NCBI GenBank assembly: GCA_003508835.1
Contig: PUFA01000314.1
Coordinates: 186,001 to 250,000 of the forward strand
DNA length: 64,000 nt
Direction of reading: 5' to 3'
From: Eonycteris spelaea
Taxonomy: Eukaryota > Chordata > Mammalia > Chiroptera > Pteropodidae
Of the stretch, positions 24,129 through 36,494 are shown piece by piece (the stretch's first letter is position 1; each line of letters starts with the position of its first letter). The position numbers were made by a program, and so were the translations under genes. A model generated the notes under the pieces. That model had not been told where the DNA came from, made no database searches, and saw only the letters and a list, made by a program, of their open reading frames with translations.

Positions 24129-24737
24129 ACCAGAAGGTTCCTCAGCTGTGAAACGAGGCCATTCAATTATTTATGACGTCCATCCGCATCGAAAAGCCCA
24201 AGGAACCATTTTCCTGTTGACTTCGCTTCGCAGATTCTGAAGGAAAACAGTAGCAAAAAGCGAAGAAGCAAGAATCTGCAGGATCACGAGGGAGGGACGG
24301 AGGGCGGGAGGGAGGACGTTCGTGTCCGTCTGTCCTGCAGCCAGCTCAGTGCACGGACACACGCAAAGGGCGTGACGGGCTCCCGAAGTCGCTGCGGAGA
24401 TGAACATTTCTAGTCTGGACACAGTCACACTGGGCCACCATCACCACATGAGACACCGCAACTTCGTTTTCAGACGCCGCTGAGCATGACAGAGGCGGCG
24501 GCGCGGCTTCCTCCTGGGTCCTCTTCTGATCTGAGTGCGCCCAGAGGCCAGGGGCTCCGACGGGTTCCGGCCCGTCACGGGTGCTCGCAAACCCAGAGCA
24601 CCCCAGACCCCTTCGTTGGCTGCGGGGTTCGAGTCCCGTGTGGTGAAGGTTTCGTCCGCTGCCTCACCCGCACTGAGCAGCAGTTTCAGATGTGGGGAAG
24701 ATGCCTTCGAGAACACAGTTCACATCCTTGAAATCGG
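24127..24737. other. Unassigned sequence
   Basis: A box-B-like word 'ggttcgagtcc' at about 24627 was tested as part of a tRNA and not supported. Short 'gggagg(g)a' repeats lie near 24290-24316. Confidence 0.4.
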
Positions 24738-24945
24738 CGGTCCTCAAATGGGACAGGTTTTGCCCCCCCCCGGGGATCCTGCCCAACGTCTGAGCACACG
24801 TATAGTTGGCAGGACCGGAAGATGAACCTGCTGGTGCCTAGCGAGGCTGGGATGCCACCAAACGCCCTACAGCACCCAGGCCGGCCCCACCCGGCAGAAG
24901 ATAATCACCCCAAAAAGCGTCGGTGCTGCCGAGCCTGACCCCGCT
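24738..24945 (+). mobile_element. MER5A-like hAT-Charlie DNA transposon
   Basis: The direct strand follows MER5A almost end to end: 'cggtcctcaaatgggacagg', the 'ttttgccccccc' block, 'ggatcctgcccaacgtctg', 'agttggcaggacc', 'gctgggatgccaccaaacg', 'ccctacagcacccaggccgg', 'agaagataatcaccccaaaa' and 'cggtgctgccgagcctga'. CpG has replaced several CA/TG positions of the consensus. Confidence 0.88.
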
Positions 24946-26996
24946 ATAATTTCTGTATCTTTCCAGGTCACAGATCCTACCGACTTTCATCGTCCACACC
25001 ATTTTTAGTCTTTTTAAAGTAAAACACGTCCACAGTTTCAAAGAGTAAGATACAGGCGAGGCAAAACACGCCCCGTTTTCATTACACCTACGCTGTTCGG
25101 CACCACCTCTCCCCAGTTCTGCGTCCCACAGCGACCGCTTTCGGCCCTCAAGAACCGTGTCTCTGTGCGGCCGCGTCCCCTGGTGTGGACGGCCATGTCC
25201 CTCACTAACCTGCTTCCCGTCGACTTGAGCTATTACTTCATTACCTCGCGTACGGATGAGGGCGTGGGGTGTTTTAAATTCCCCTTGCCAATCCTGTGCT
25301 TACCACCCTCCCACATTTGCCCAACAGTGTAAGGTTTTGGGGTTAAAAACACATTCTTTCCACAACGGGACGGGCTCCACTGAGCAAGCACATCAGCTGA
25401 CTATGGGTCCTTTCTTGCACAGCTGGTGTGCTTTCCTGAGGTTACTGGCTGCCTGTTTTTTTTTTACTCCTTAATCTCCTTTGATTCTTGGGGAATCCTT
25501 CCAATATCCTCCACTATCTTTTCATTTTTCACGTGGTCGAAACTCTCGGAGAATGAGTGAGTTCCCGTCTTGCCACTGGTCCCTGCCCCCCAAACACTGC
25601 TCCCCGGGGCTCCCATCTGAAGCTTCCAGCCTGCCCGGGTCAGCACTGGGCATGCCAACGAGCCCAGGAACCGCACCGACCCTGGGACAATTCCTTCCAT
25701 CTGGATCCCCCATCGCCCCTTTCCTGGTTTTACTCTGTTTTAGGGGGACACATTCTCGAGGAGCTTCCTCAGCAGTGGCGTACAAAAAGCTAAATTAGAC
25801 TGATATTCTGAATATATACAAATAACCACCTTCCATTCCTAATGAACCAGTGGAGGAATGACCACAAAATCCTCAGTGAGAATTATCTCCACAGAGTTCG
25901 GTGCTCAGTCTGTTGTCCAACCTCCATCGTCGCTGCCAAGAAATCTGACGTTATTCCTGATTCCAGGTCTTTTTGATGAGTTTGGTTTTTCATCCAGGAG
26001 AGTACGGAGATACTGCCTTTGTCCCTCATACTCTGAATGACACAACAATGAGCCTTCGTGTGGTAATTTTTTCGAAGTGCTTAAGCTTTATTCACTGATT
26101 TAGTCGTCTGCTGTGAAATTAGTCTCTTCTTCAGATTTCAGATTTTTGGTTGGTTTGTTTGCCTGGAACATCTATTAGGCAAAAGTCTGAGTAGCCACTT
26201 CTCACCTGAGAAAACTTTCTTACCCCCCCCCCACTGGCCAGCGAGGCGTCCAGCCGCCACCCACAGCTACTGAGCAGCTGAAACGTGGCTAAGACAATCA
26301 AGGCATTCGCTTCTACGTTTTTATTTCATTTCGCATTGATTTCAGTTTAAGCAGTCGTGGGGCCAGTGTGGCTGCCATGCAAGACAGCACCAATCTAAAG
26401 ATTATTTAACGGGGGGAGAGAAACAGACAACAAAGAGAAAACAGTGGCTTCTGTGTCAGCCCTGAGTTAAGAATAAACAGGGGTTCGGAAGAAAAACACT
26501 GACTTTAAGTTCTGCATCTCTACCACGAGTCCTTTCGGTATTCGGTTCTCTGCTGCCATCCCTCACCACCTCCGTCCTCGTAGGAAAACCTGGGGACTTT
26601 TAGAGTCGTGTCACACAAGTAGAAACATCCACGTGCACCCAGGCTTGGGGTTTACCACACCCAGTGTAGACACAGGGCCCCTGGGGTCCGTCCCTCCTCC
26701 TGAGAGAGGGCTGAAGGCACCGCACGAAACAGACACCTGTAGTATTACACTCACAACAACACTCACAGCACAACACAGAAGCAAACGTTACACGTCACAG
26801 AAGCGAGGGACAGACAGACCACTGCCTAGCTCCTGACACCCCGAAGACTGCGACCAGAGAGCACCCCCATCACCTGCCTCTTCCCACAAGCTCTGCTAAG
26901 AAAACAGCCCTTCTGCAGAGTGGGTGCTGCAGGGGGCAGACCCTAGGAAGGTATACGGCAGTGTTCTCTGTGCGTTGGCTTGTTGGTTGCTTTGTT
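24946..26996. other. Unassigned sequence, moderately AT-rich
   Basis: The composition (about 25000-26200) is less CpG-rich than elsewhere and has T-rich stretches typical of an old L1 or LTR element in reverse orientation, but I cannot assign a family. C-runs lie at 26224-26231. No exon is supported. Confidence 0.35.
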
Positions 26997-27034
26997 CGTT
27001 CATTCATTCATTCATCCATCCATCCATTCATTCA
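26997..27034. repeat. (TTCA)n/(TCCA)n tetranucleotide repeat
   Basis: TTCA and TCCA units alternate for about 38 bases, then 'ttcaacaagtatcac' follows. This is the usual arrangement at the L2/MIR 3' tail in reverse orientation (ttcattcaacaaatatt). Confidence 0.85.
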
Positions 27035-28121
27035 ACAAGTATCACAAACATAACATGGTGTTGTGCACACACGCTATAAACAAGGACGGAGACAGAAAAC
27101 GGAACGAAGCCCCCCAAGAGCTGTGCCCCCTGCAGAGCCAGACAGCCCGTGACTGCGTCGGAATCTGTGAGCCACGGTCCCCGACGCTCCGTGCTCAGAA
27201 CACGGCGGGTCGTGACAGGTGCGCCTTGAAAACACAGGGCGGCATCAACCATCAACATTAAACATACCGGCACTGTAGGTGCAGAGACGTCAACACCCAG
27301 AGAAAACCATTCATTTTTTATTTAAGGATCGATGGGAAGACACGTTTTCGCTACACGTTCTTCCGAGGAACGCATTCGATATCCATTTGTTCCCGTGAGA
27401 CGACGTTTTGGGAGGCGAGCGGGTTTTACAGTTCCGTGTGAAGGTATGAGCTATTCAAATAGAGACACTAAACGAGACATTTACATAAGCTTGATTTCTC
27501 CTTTCATGCGTTACGGGCTGACTAACAAGTATTTCGTGCGCCGAGGAGGGGCACAAGCAATCGGGCTGACGTGGCTGGCTGCTCGGGCACAGTCACACGT
27601 ATCCTGCACCCCCACCCCACGCCGGCAGCGTCACTGGCCGCATGTGACGGATGAAAAAAATCAATCCCCGACTCCGTGAAATGCCAAACGAAGTCCACGT
27701 ACACAGACCGAGATGGGGTTCGTCTCGGGGGACTCTGGTATGCGCTAAGGCGACCGTTTGACCCAGGTAAGCCTGTAATGACACAATCCGTGCACAGCCG
27801 ACATCGAGGGAAAAAAAACACAGGCACCTGAGGACTTGCTCCTTCCCCGGCCTCGCACCTTCTGAGAGAAGCCATGCGCCCCGCTCTGAGGACTGCCATC
27901 GCCGTTAATGGCTCTTTGTCCCCTGCCCATCTCCAGGGGACAGAAACTCACCCTGTGCACTGTACCGTCTGGCAAGCGCCCCACCCGGCACGAGCCTCGC
28001 TGCCAGCACCGTTCATCAACTCTGGTTCCAGGACGAGGGAGGGAAGAAAGGGAGACAGAGCTGGCGTTTCCTGCCGGGACCCGGAGGGACCCGGCCATTT
28101 TCCGTGGCTCTACCCGGGGCG
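27035..28121. other. Unassigned sequence
   Basis: An L2 remnant may continue for some 60 bases beyond the tetranucleotide repeat on the minus strand. The rest, 27300-28120, is mixed to GC-rich with no recognised element. Confidence 0.35.
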
Positions 28122-28245
28122 TGCTTGGCCTGGGGGTTAAGAGCTTGGACGGCAGGGCTGCGAAGGCCTCTCTGCCACGCCGTGTACGTCCTCAGGCCAG
28201 TGGCCTCCCGCCCCCACATCCTCGTCTGCACAACGGGGAGCACGG
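28122..28245 (+). mobile_element. MIR SINE fragment
   Basis: It matches the tRNA-derived head and core of MIR: 'ctgggggttaagagcttgg' corresponds to 'tagtggttaagagcatgg', followed by a block around 'ctctgccac' and the 3' part 'cctcgtctgcacaacgggg' corresponding to 'cctcatctgtaaaatgggg'. CpG appears where the consensus has CA or TG. Confidence 0.8.
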
Positions 28246-28371
28246 GTGACCCCTCACGTGGTGGGGTGCGCACCACTGCTCGGGCAGGGAAGGCACCGAG
28301 GCCCCTCCCCGGCACACCGCGCACGCCACGTCAGGTCAGCTGCAATGGCTTTCGCCGTTAGAGTCCATACG

Positions 28372-28532
28372 CTGTGACCTCGGCTGGTCACTAAGCAGCC
28401 GTGTGGCCCCAGACGGGAACCTGTGAGCCTCCTACTTCCTCGTAGATCGGGGTGAGGGACACTTATGGCGGCCGCGTGGCTGTTGGGGGACAGTCACACC
28501 CGTAAAGCCCGTAGCACAGTCCCTGGCCCAGC
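28372..28532 (+). mobile_element. MIR SINE fragment
   Basis: It follows the MIR core and tail: 'cagccgtgtggccccaga' for 'agctgtgtgaccttggg', then 'tcctcgtagatcggggtga', then 'cgtaaagcccgtagcacag' and 'tccctggcccagcc' for 'tgtaaagcgcttagaacagtgcctggcac'. It lies about 130 bases after another MIR in the same orientation. Confidence 0.82.
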
Positions 28533-31500
28533 CTGGATCGGAGGATTTCACTGGGGAACGGCCGAGGCCCCGGGCTGGTCCCCCAAAAGTGCTCCGAAGC
28601 TCTCCTGCTCCTAGATCCAGAAAGGGCCCCTCTCTGTTTCGCGGGAGACAGTGAAGAATTTCGGTTTCCGTAACCTCACTGCCCTGTCCTGCTTTTCAAC
28701 AAAACTTACACAACCTTTTCCAGGCTCGGAGGCCTGGTTTTCAATGGAACTTGCAGGAACCTGTCCAGCGGCCACATCACACGGAAGAAGAAGGACCACT
28801 CCAGTCAATGTGCCTTTAAGTCCAAAAACGGATTTAAAATTTTTTTTATGAAACGATTCAAGAGCTTCAGCTAATTGTCCTGCGCCTTTCTTTCCTAACT
28901 GGATTTTTAAAGAACTTTAATTTTCAGGCTTGAAAGGCTGAGACAGCTTCACCTCCCTCCATCCCTGCTCAACGGCGCTGATAACAGTCCTCGTCACACT
29001 AAATTTAGAAAGACGGTTTGTCCCTACGTACCTCGACAGGAGCCACCCAGGGAAACCAGGGTGCTGTGCACACATCAGAATTCAAAAGCCCTTGCGAACC
29101 AAGACTGTCCCGGAGGCCAGGGGACATCCCTTCACCGAAACACTTCACTCCCCGCCAGGGAACGGCCAGGAAGACGAAGATTTCACATGGGTCCCGAAAC
29201 CACACACGCCATCAACAAACGTGAAATAACCAACCGGGCAAACCGCACCCACGGCCAGCAAAGTCAGACGAAGCCGAGGGGTGAGGACAACCCCTCCCCA
29301 GAGCGCGCCACCGACTGACATCCCATCACCTGGAAGGCAACTGTAACCATGTTCCTAGACCCCCGTCCGAAGAAACAAGGTTGCACGCGGCTGGAGTCGC
29401 AACACCCACACGTCAAAGAAGTTGCCATTACGAAAGGCACAGCCGCCAGCCCTCGTTGGGCACCGCTCTGGCCGCGGTAAATGCTATCTATCGGACGCTC
29501 CACTCCCGAACCGAAAACGACCCCCAGAGCCAGCTGAGCACACACTGCCAGAGTGCAGCGACGCTGGTCACGTTCCTGAGTGTGCAGGCGACGTGCGGGC
29601 CGCGTGCAAGGTCTCCCCGCAGCCCGCTCTGCTGCAAGCACACGTTTCTAGAAGCGCCCCGAGTCTCAGCTGGGCTGTGGGTCCCTTGGGGCCGCGGAGA
29701 CGCGTTGCAGGATGTTGTAAACACCAGGCGGGGCCGATAAATAGACCGCGTCTGCCACAGCAGGCTCACGGTTGCCTGGCAACGCGCCGTTCCGGCTCGA
29801 TCAGACGCACAGCTTTCACCGCCGTGTCCGACCCTTGGCTATCGTCACCGACGCTTCGATAAGCAAGGAGAAGCGATCTTGAAGGGTCGAAAATGTCTGT
29901 GGGCCACGTACGCCAGAGGCTGCCGTCCTGTTCGCTGGTGTTTCGGGGAGGAGGCCTAATGGCGAGATCACAGAATAGCACGTGCTTTTGAAGTTACTTG
30001 GGTTTCTGCTCGTCACAGTAGGGTCTGCAGGTATTTGCAGACCATTAGCACACACGAGATACCTGACTCCAGTCTACGGACGACTCCAGGTGTGTGTACG
30101 GGAACAAATTTCCAGGCTTCCTGAGGAATGATGAAATATGTGGCATTCAAACCCTTTCACGAATTTGAGACTTTCAGGAAAACTCAACGCGGGGACTATG
30201 ATTCAGCTCAGCATGCCAACACGTTCCTATGTGCTCTGGCCGGAGGCCACCTTGGCTGCCCCCCGGCTGTCTGAAGGTAAACACTGAGAGTGCTGACTTT
30301 CTCTCTGAGAAGTGGCCCGATGTGGACGATCAATGACAGATGAGCCAGCACCCACGATGGCCCACCGGCCTCCAGCATGACGCCGCAGAAACGTCATGGT
30401 CCCAGACGTCACTCTCTGTGTGAGGTGGGGCGTCATTCAACCGGGGCGCGCAAGACGGCGGACTCGGGAGCAACGACCCTTGCTGAGACCCGCGAGAATC
30501 GTCACGGCACACGCCCTCCGCCCGCCGCCCTGAAATAATCAATACCTTCGGCAGAGGCAGTGCCGGGACCTCGGCTCGTCCCTCCCGGTCCTGCGGGGTC
30601 GCTCCCCTGCACTGGCTTCTGTCGCCGCCGCCCTCCGAGAGCACGTTCCGGAGCATGCTAGCTGGACCGTAGACTCCGTGAAGGCAGGAACGGCCCGTTG
30701 TCAGTCCATCGCTGCCGGCGTGTAGTAAACAAGTGTGGAGCGTCCCTTCCGGCTTCCTGACGGCCCCGCAGAGTCTTTCTCTGCTTCTTCCTCATCCTCC
30801 CATCCACGAAGAGGTGGCGTCCCCCGAACATTCTGCCTTTACCTCTCGTTCCTCCGGCTGCGTTCCCTCGTGACGTCACCTAACGAGCCGCTGCCCTTCG
30901 CAGGTACCTCGAAAGGTCTGCGTCAAGGTGACGTGTCCTCCGCCTGCTTCCCCTCTCCACGGGCACCCCGAGGTCACGAGTTCAAATGCGAGCGTCACTG
31001 TCCTCCCAGCCTCACTCCATACTTCCTTTGTGACCCTCACCTGCCAGGCCCCAAACTTGCCTGCGTCCGATCCCCTACCCACCCCCTCCCAACACGCCAC
31101 CCATCCACCAGATGACAAGACCCGTCATTTCAACCCCACAGCATCCCTAACGCGGCATCTCTCCACGCCCATCCCTTCCCGATGACCGCGTCTCCTTCCG
31201 CCTGCCTGACCCTTCTCCCCGCAAATCCGCAAAGCCACACGAATCCTCCCGAAGCGGAGAGGCCTGATGCGAGCTCGTCACTCAAACGGCTCCTCGACTT
31301 GCGACCCTGCCTGCCCAAGCCGCTGCGTCCTCCACGGCCGGAAAAAGCCAGGGATGAGCTGATTCCAGTTCGGGAATAAATTAATCACACCACCAGGTGC
31401 CACGGTGGTCACGCAATGGTGCCCCCCCTGCCACCCGCGCTGGCCACACCCCGATCCCCAGCTCCTATGAACGTGTCCGGTCACAGGGCCTGGGGGAATT

Positions 31501-31599
31501 CGGGTTGCAGGTGGACTTCAGGCTGCTAATCTGAACCCACCCCTCTCCTCCCCCAAAAAAAGAGTTATCCTGCTTTTACACGTAGGCACAATGGATAAT
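28533..31599. other. Unassigned sequence
   Basis: A GC-rich start, an AT-richer patch at 28820-28930, then mixed DNA. The segment 30430-31330 is GC-rich and C-rich on the plus strand. No exon, RNA gene or recognised repeat was supported. Confidence 0.35.
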
Positions 31600-31938
31600 C
31601 AGCCTTTTAAATGGGGATAAGGGAAGGGACGACCAGTGTCACAGTGATGCAGTGTGCTCAGGACGCGAGCATGGCTGGCCGTGAAGGAGAGGAAGCGGCC
31701 AGGAGCCAGGGCGTGGAGGCCACCCCAGAAACGGTGCAAAACACCAGGAAAGCAAAGCGAAACAGAGCAACCCCAGCCGAGCTTCCGGAACGTGAGAGCG
31801 CCGTGCAGACACCCCTGTGTCAGCGCCGTGAGACCCGTTTGGGGCTCGTGACGTCCAGAACTGTAAGATGATAAACTGGTGTCGTGTGAAGCCACTGAGG
31901 TGGTCGTCCGGCAGAGGAGCAACGCTACAGTCAGTCAA
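31600..31938 (+). mobile_element. MLT1-type (ERVL-MaLR) LTR fragment
   Basis: The 3' half is diagnostic of MaLR LTRs: 'gtgagacccgtttggggctc', 'cgtccagaactgtaagatga', 'taaactggtgtcgtg', 'aagccactgagg', then a block ending 'gagcaacgctacagtca' that corresponds to the 'cagcaataggaaactaatacagtc' end. It carries no coding sequence. It ends directly against an L1 5' region. Confidence 0.78.
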
Positions 31939-33010
31939 GCTTCCTGCCCAAGGTGGTGGCGTAGGGGACATGCTGAGCTCCCCTCCTCCTGACACATGGA
32001 ACTTACACCCCAGAGCCATCCCCGAAGAGCTGAGGCGTCAACGGCTTCTGCAGAATGAACAACAGAGACCACACGGAAGCCTTGGGCCCCGCTCAACACC
32101 CCACTCCACCCTGCCCTGCGGCCCGGAGGGATCCCCAAGGGCCGGGGGCACTAAACACATGGGTTTAAAGAGCACCTAGGGCTGCACAGAAACAATCCAC
32201 TTAGATCCCGGGGGCATGGCCGGGGGACGGCCGTGGGACTCTGTCCAGGGAGGTGTCGCTGGCACTGGACAGCACCCCCTGGGGCCCTCCCCAGCCTCAC
32301 GGCAGCCAGGAACCCCATGCAGCTGCCCTCGCTGCAGAATACGGCTGCCCCGGCTCTGCCTGTCCCGGGACCCCGCGAGGCCCTCCCCGGCTCCAGCCAC
32401 AGCTCCCCGTGGCTCCTGCAGCTCCAGCCCCAGTGAGGCTCACACCCCCCCATGCTCTCTGCACCCCACACGCTGCAGGCAGCCAGCCAGACAACAGGCA
32501 CACAGTCTACCAAGGGGAATCGCCCAAGCCCGGTCACCCCTTCAAGACCAGAGAGGTTGCTGTGTTGCCCAGGTCACAGAAACACACACAGAGAGAGACA
32601 GCCAAAATGAGGGCACAGAAATAGATTCCCAGTGAAAGACCAGGACCAAACCCCAGGAAAAGAACTAAATGAAACTGAGACACGTCACCCATCAGACGAG
32701 AGTCCAAAACACTGGTCACAGGACGCTGAGTGAGCTCAGTGAGAACTTCGGCAAACGGATGGGAAACAGAAAAATGAGACAGGAGACGTGAAAACCTACT
32801 TGGAGAAATAATGACCAAAAACTTCCCTAACCTGGTGAAGGAAACAGCCTACGAGACCAGGAAACAGAGGGTCCCGAACATGAACCCAAACAAGCCACAC
32901 AGCAAGACACATCCTCGTTAAAATACCAAAGCCGAATCCACAAGGTCTTTTTAACTTCACAGTTGAAAACAAACAGAAACAAAGAAACTTAACTATGTAT
33001 AAAGCAGGTA
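31939..33010 (+). mobile_element. LINE-1 5' UTR and start of ORF1
   Basis: The first part, 'caaggtggtggcgtagggga' and 'ctgagctcccctcctcctga', is the start of a laurasiatherian L1 5' UTR. After a GC-rich stretch (32200-32480) come 'agagagacagccaaaatgag' near 32590, 'aaaagaactaaatgaaactg' near 32657, 'aaaacttccctaacctggtg' near 32817 and 'gaacccaaacaagccacaca' near 32882, which follow ORF1. The frame is broken, so no ORF1 protein is made. L1 copies usually lose the 5' end; here the 5' end is present and the rest is missing. Confidence 0.8.
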
Positions 33011-33879
33011 ACAACTATCCAGGAAAACAAAAGAAAAGAACCCAACTGGCTTAAGGTCCTGTGCTTTTTCACTCTCCTCGGTCTGAAGACAAAAGGAGCC
33101 AAAGAGAACTTGAATTTGACTGATTAGTCGGTATATTTTTCATGGTGGAACGGTGGAGTGATTGTGAAACAGTATCACACACTGCAGCAAAGGGGTAAAT
33201 GTAACGCCCTCGCTGGGGCCCGGCTTCTCACGGGACAGGCAGAGCTACGAATACGGAAACACAGACAGCAGTAGTTTGACAAGACATGGCTCTTCTCCCC
33301 AGCCTGTCCATCCACAGGACGCAAGCGATGGCACCTCGGTCGGTGGCAATGAGCATAGCTCGCTTCCAGATCTCGGGTTCCGATACCACGCCCCACTAAA
33401 AGAGAACCGGGGCTTCCTAGCAAACAGTGGAGTCCGGCATTGGGGCCGGGAGAGAAACCCCAGATCCCGGGCCGGGTAAGAATGTGCTCCGATGAATGAC
33501 AGGTGCAGTGGGAAGGGGCCCCTGCTGCCCAAATTGGGGACCCTCTGAGCATCCAAAGAAGTAACGACAGGAACAGACTCTGACCCACCAAATAAACTCG
33601 GACTCTGTGGATCCAAATTTATACAGAAGTCAATACGTAAATAAGGAAAGATTTTCACAGTAAAATGTCAATAAACGCAGGCAGAACGATGGGAGCTGAC
33701 CGATCACTGTTCGGCGATCACCGCAACGTGATTCAGACCGTGAGCTACCAATGTGCCCCACGGAACACATGACATTCACCTACTCCAGGTCACTTCCCGC
33801 AAACCGGTTATTCATTCATTACAAAGGGGAAACCCAGTCACTCTGCAGGACAGGAACTTGGAGGGCACGCCGAGCATTT
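33011..33879. other. Unassigned sequence between L1 parts
   Basis: No L1 ORF2 similarity was recognised here, although this is where ORF2 would lie if the 5' part and the 3' part at 34868 came from one element. A short GC-rich block (33190-33480) is unrecognised. Confidence 0.35.
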
Positions 33880-34140
33880 GCTGATCACAGTTCTCACCCC
33901 CACACAGGGATACGTCACCATCACCTGCCACCCAACAGCACCAGGAACAATGCATTGTGACCTGTGCCAACCTGAATCTGATGATGCAGGAACCCGGGCC
34001 CAGGGCCACGCTGCCAAGTAACTGGCCCTCTCTCTTCAAAGTGGAAAAGTGCAAGGACAGACCCACGCAGGCCGATCCCGGCGAAGGAAGGCCGGGGAGA
34101 CGCAAGACCTGAAAAGCCACAGGTGACCTTGCACGCTGCA
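33880..34140 (+). mobile_element. Old LINE-type 3' UTR-like fragment (probable L1M)
   Basis: The phrases 'caacctgaatctgatgatgc', 'aagtaactggccctctctct' and 'tcaaagtggaaaagtgcaag' follow an ancient repeat tail I remember from mammalian genomes with 'acctgaatctaatcatgagg' and 'ataactggcctgtactctt'. I believe this belongs to an old L1M subfamily, but the family name is from memory and not secure. Confidence 0.45.
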
Positions 34141-34867
34141 CCCCAGACGTTCCTACGACAGCGGACGAGTAGGAAGGGCGCTGGGTGAAATCCGAATGCA
34201 GCCTGCGGGTTGGAGAATGAAGGCAGCGTGTCGTCGGGGTCCGTTTCCGGATGGGGACAGGCTTGCGCTGTGGTCCCTAAGAGGATGCCCTCGATGGCAA
34301 GCAGCACACCCGGGAGGGTTTCGAGGTTAAGAGAACACAGACCAGCACCCACTTCTTCCCACTGCGTGCCCACTGCCCCTACACGCACACGACTCACGGC
34401 GCCCGCGGGCGGGAGGGCAAACGGTGGGTGGGCTGCGTGTCTCACACTCACGTCAAGAAACGGGTCGAGGCGTCGGGGAGCTGACCACACCCCCGTGTGC
34501 GGTCTCTATGGCACCTCCAATGACCAGCCAGCAACGCGATCTTGTCACTTAGGACCCAGGGGACGGCGAGGAAAGGCAGGGGCTGCAGAAACACGACGAA
34601 GACCTTCGCTCCGCCTCGGAATCTTCGTCCTGCTGATGAACTAAGTGTCGTCCCTCGTCCCTCGTCCCTCGGGCCCAAGCCCTGAGCCCCGACAGGCCCT
34701 GGGCGAACCAGGGGCCTGCAGTTCCTTTCTGCGCCCAGAATCGTTCATTCAGTCCTCGGTTCTCCCGTCCACGCAGCCCGACCTTGACCAGAGCCTTCAC
34801 GTTCAGAAGAGCCACTCGGCGCCCTCAATGCGAATCCCTAACTTCCTACTCAAGTGACAAAAAGGTT
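34141..34867. other. Unassigned GC-rich sequence with a short tandem repeat
   Basis: Three and a half copies of a 7-base unit (cgtccct) lie at about 34650-34670. Otherwise there is no recognised element. Confidence 0.4.
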
Positions 34868-35307
34868 CAGAAAGTTCTCTGAAGAAAGAGACAGTAACAA
34901 GCGTTGGTGAGGATGCGGAGAAACTGGACCAGCTGAACACCGTGGTGGGCGTGTCCAGTGATGTGGCCTCACACGCCCTCACCAGTTCAGCGTGGTCACA
35001 ACGCATGACCACCCCACCCCTAGGAACGCACCCACGAGAAACGAACACAGACGTCCACCCCCAACCGGGACACGAATGTTCACAGCGCTTTACTCACGAT
35101 GGCCACGAAGTGGGAACGACCCACAGGTCCATCGAACGATGGAGGGACAAGCACATCGTGACAACGGAAGGTCCCTCGACGGTGAGGAACGATGAAGGGC
35201 TCACTCATCCTACCACGTGTGTCTGAAGGCGTTACGCTGAATAAAACACACCAGAAACAAGACAGACTGTCTGGCTCTGTTCATCTGGAATGTTCCGAGT
35301 GGCGAGT

Positions 35308-35349
<42 letters not shown>

Positions 35350-35570
35350 CACAGAACACGTGAGCAGTGGCCAGAAGCTTTGGGGTGTGGGGATAACTGT
35401 TGGGGGCACAAGGTTTCTATCTGGGGGTGATACATGTTCTCAAGTTGTATCATAGTGATGTCATCACAACTCTAAAACTACTGAAAAATCACTGAATTGT
35501 ACACTTACGACACAGGAATTTTGTGATATGTAAATAATGCCTCGATACCGCTGTTTTTTAATTTTTAAAA
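34868..35570 (+). mobile_element. LINE-1 3' end containing a (CA)20 array
   Basis: It starts with L1 ORF2 3' phrases: 'aacaagcgttggtgaggatg', 'cggagaaactggaccagctg' and 'cagacgtccacccccaaccg'. It continues through 'cgggacacgaatgttcacag' and 'aggtccatcgaacgatggag', and ends with 'ctgaattgtacacttacgac' and an A/T-rich tail near 35555-35570. All frames are broken. A microsatellite sits inside the 3' UTR. Confidence 0.85.
35309..35348. repeat. (CA)20 microsatellite inside an L1 3' UTR
   Basis: A perfect 40-base CA array. It is the same length as the array at 988-1027 and probably length-variable. Confidence 0.97.
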
Positions 35571-36494
35571 AAGCCCTCTGAGATCTTTGAAGCAAAGATT
35601 AGCTAGCAGGTACATGTGTATAAATATTACATACACAATTACGTTATCATGGTACAATCAAGAAGCTACAGACAACTTTCAACTTTTCAAAAACAGGAAC
35701 ACTCTTCATTTGCTCTAAGACATGAGGGATTTTAAGTAAGTACATTTCCTCTAACGTCAAGAGTATAATCGCGTAATTTACGGGGGTTAGAGGCATGGAG
35801 AATGGCTCTCTAATTCAAATTTCACCTGAGTAACAGATTTGACCAAATCCAGTCACATTTGCACATAAGATTGTCAGCGGGTTTGCGATGAACACGGAAA
35901 TACATAAAGCGTTGTTATAGTCACAGCAGAAGCCAGAAGATGTTCACTACAATATCTCCTCATTAAGACTCAGGAACCTCCATACCCTGAGGCCCTAGGT
36001 GAAGTGGATTTCACATTCAACGTCCGTGGATTAACAAGCCCGATTTTCTCTTTTCACACGTGATGAAAGCTTCAAGGGTGACCGTGAAATATGTGTCTGA
36101 AACGGCCCAATCGCCGATGAACCCGCTGTAGACAGTGCTGGAAAGGGCGTGTACGTCACGCACACACTGAAACGCCAGCTCATCTCTGGGAATACGCTCT
36201 TGAGCTGTCTGTCCGTAAGTCAGAATTCTGCGGGACTAGGATTCACCCAGGTTCTTCAGAAGCACGTGGACGAATGTGGTCAGCGCTGGCAGCCTAGGTC
36301 ACTCCGGCAGAATCGGGCCCAGTGAAAACAAGGAACAGCTGATACAGCTCCCCGCTGGGCTGCATTTCTCACTGCGAAGGCCACGGCAGGAACCAGTGAC
36401 CGTGCTGGACCCTGATCGTCTGCCACGTGGTGGCTGAACCCCTTGTCCCAGCCTACTACACCCTGGATTGTCACTCCTGGGCCAGCTCACCTGC
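35571..36494. other. AT-rich to mixed unassigned sequence
   Basis: 35571-35990 is one of the longer AT-rich, CpG-poor stretches of the window and looks like ordinary single-copy DNA. A small inverted repeat of A/T words lies near 35540-35570. No exon is supported. Confidence 0.35.

Noticed and set aside
24560..24660. Possible tRNA, because of a box-B-like word ggttcgagtcc near 24627
   Set aside because: The T-arm pairs at only three or four positions, and no box A, anticodon arm or acceptor stem can be folded upstream.
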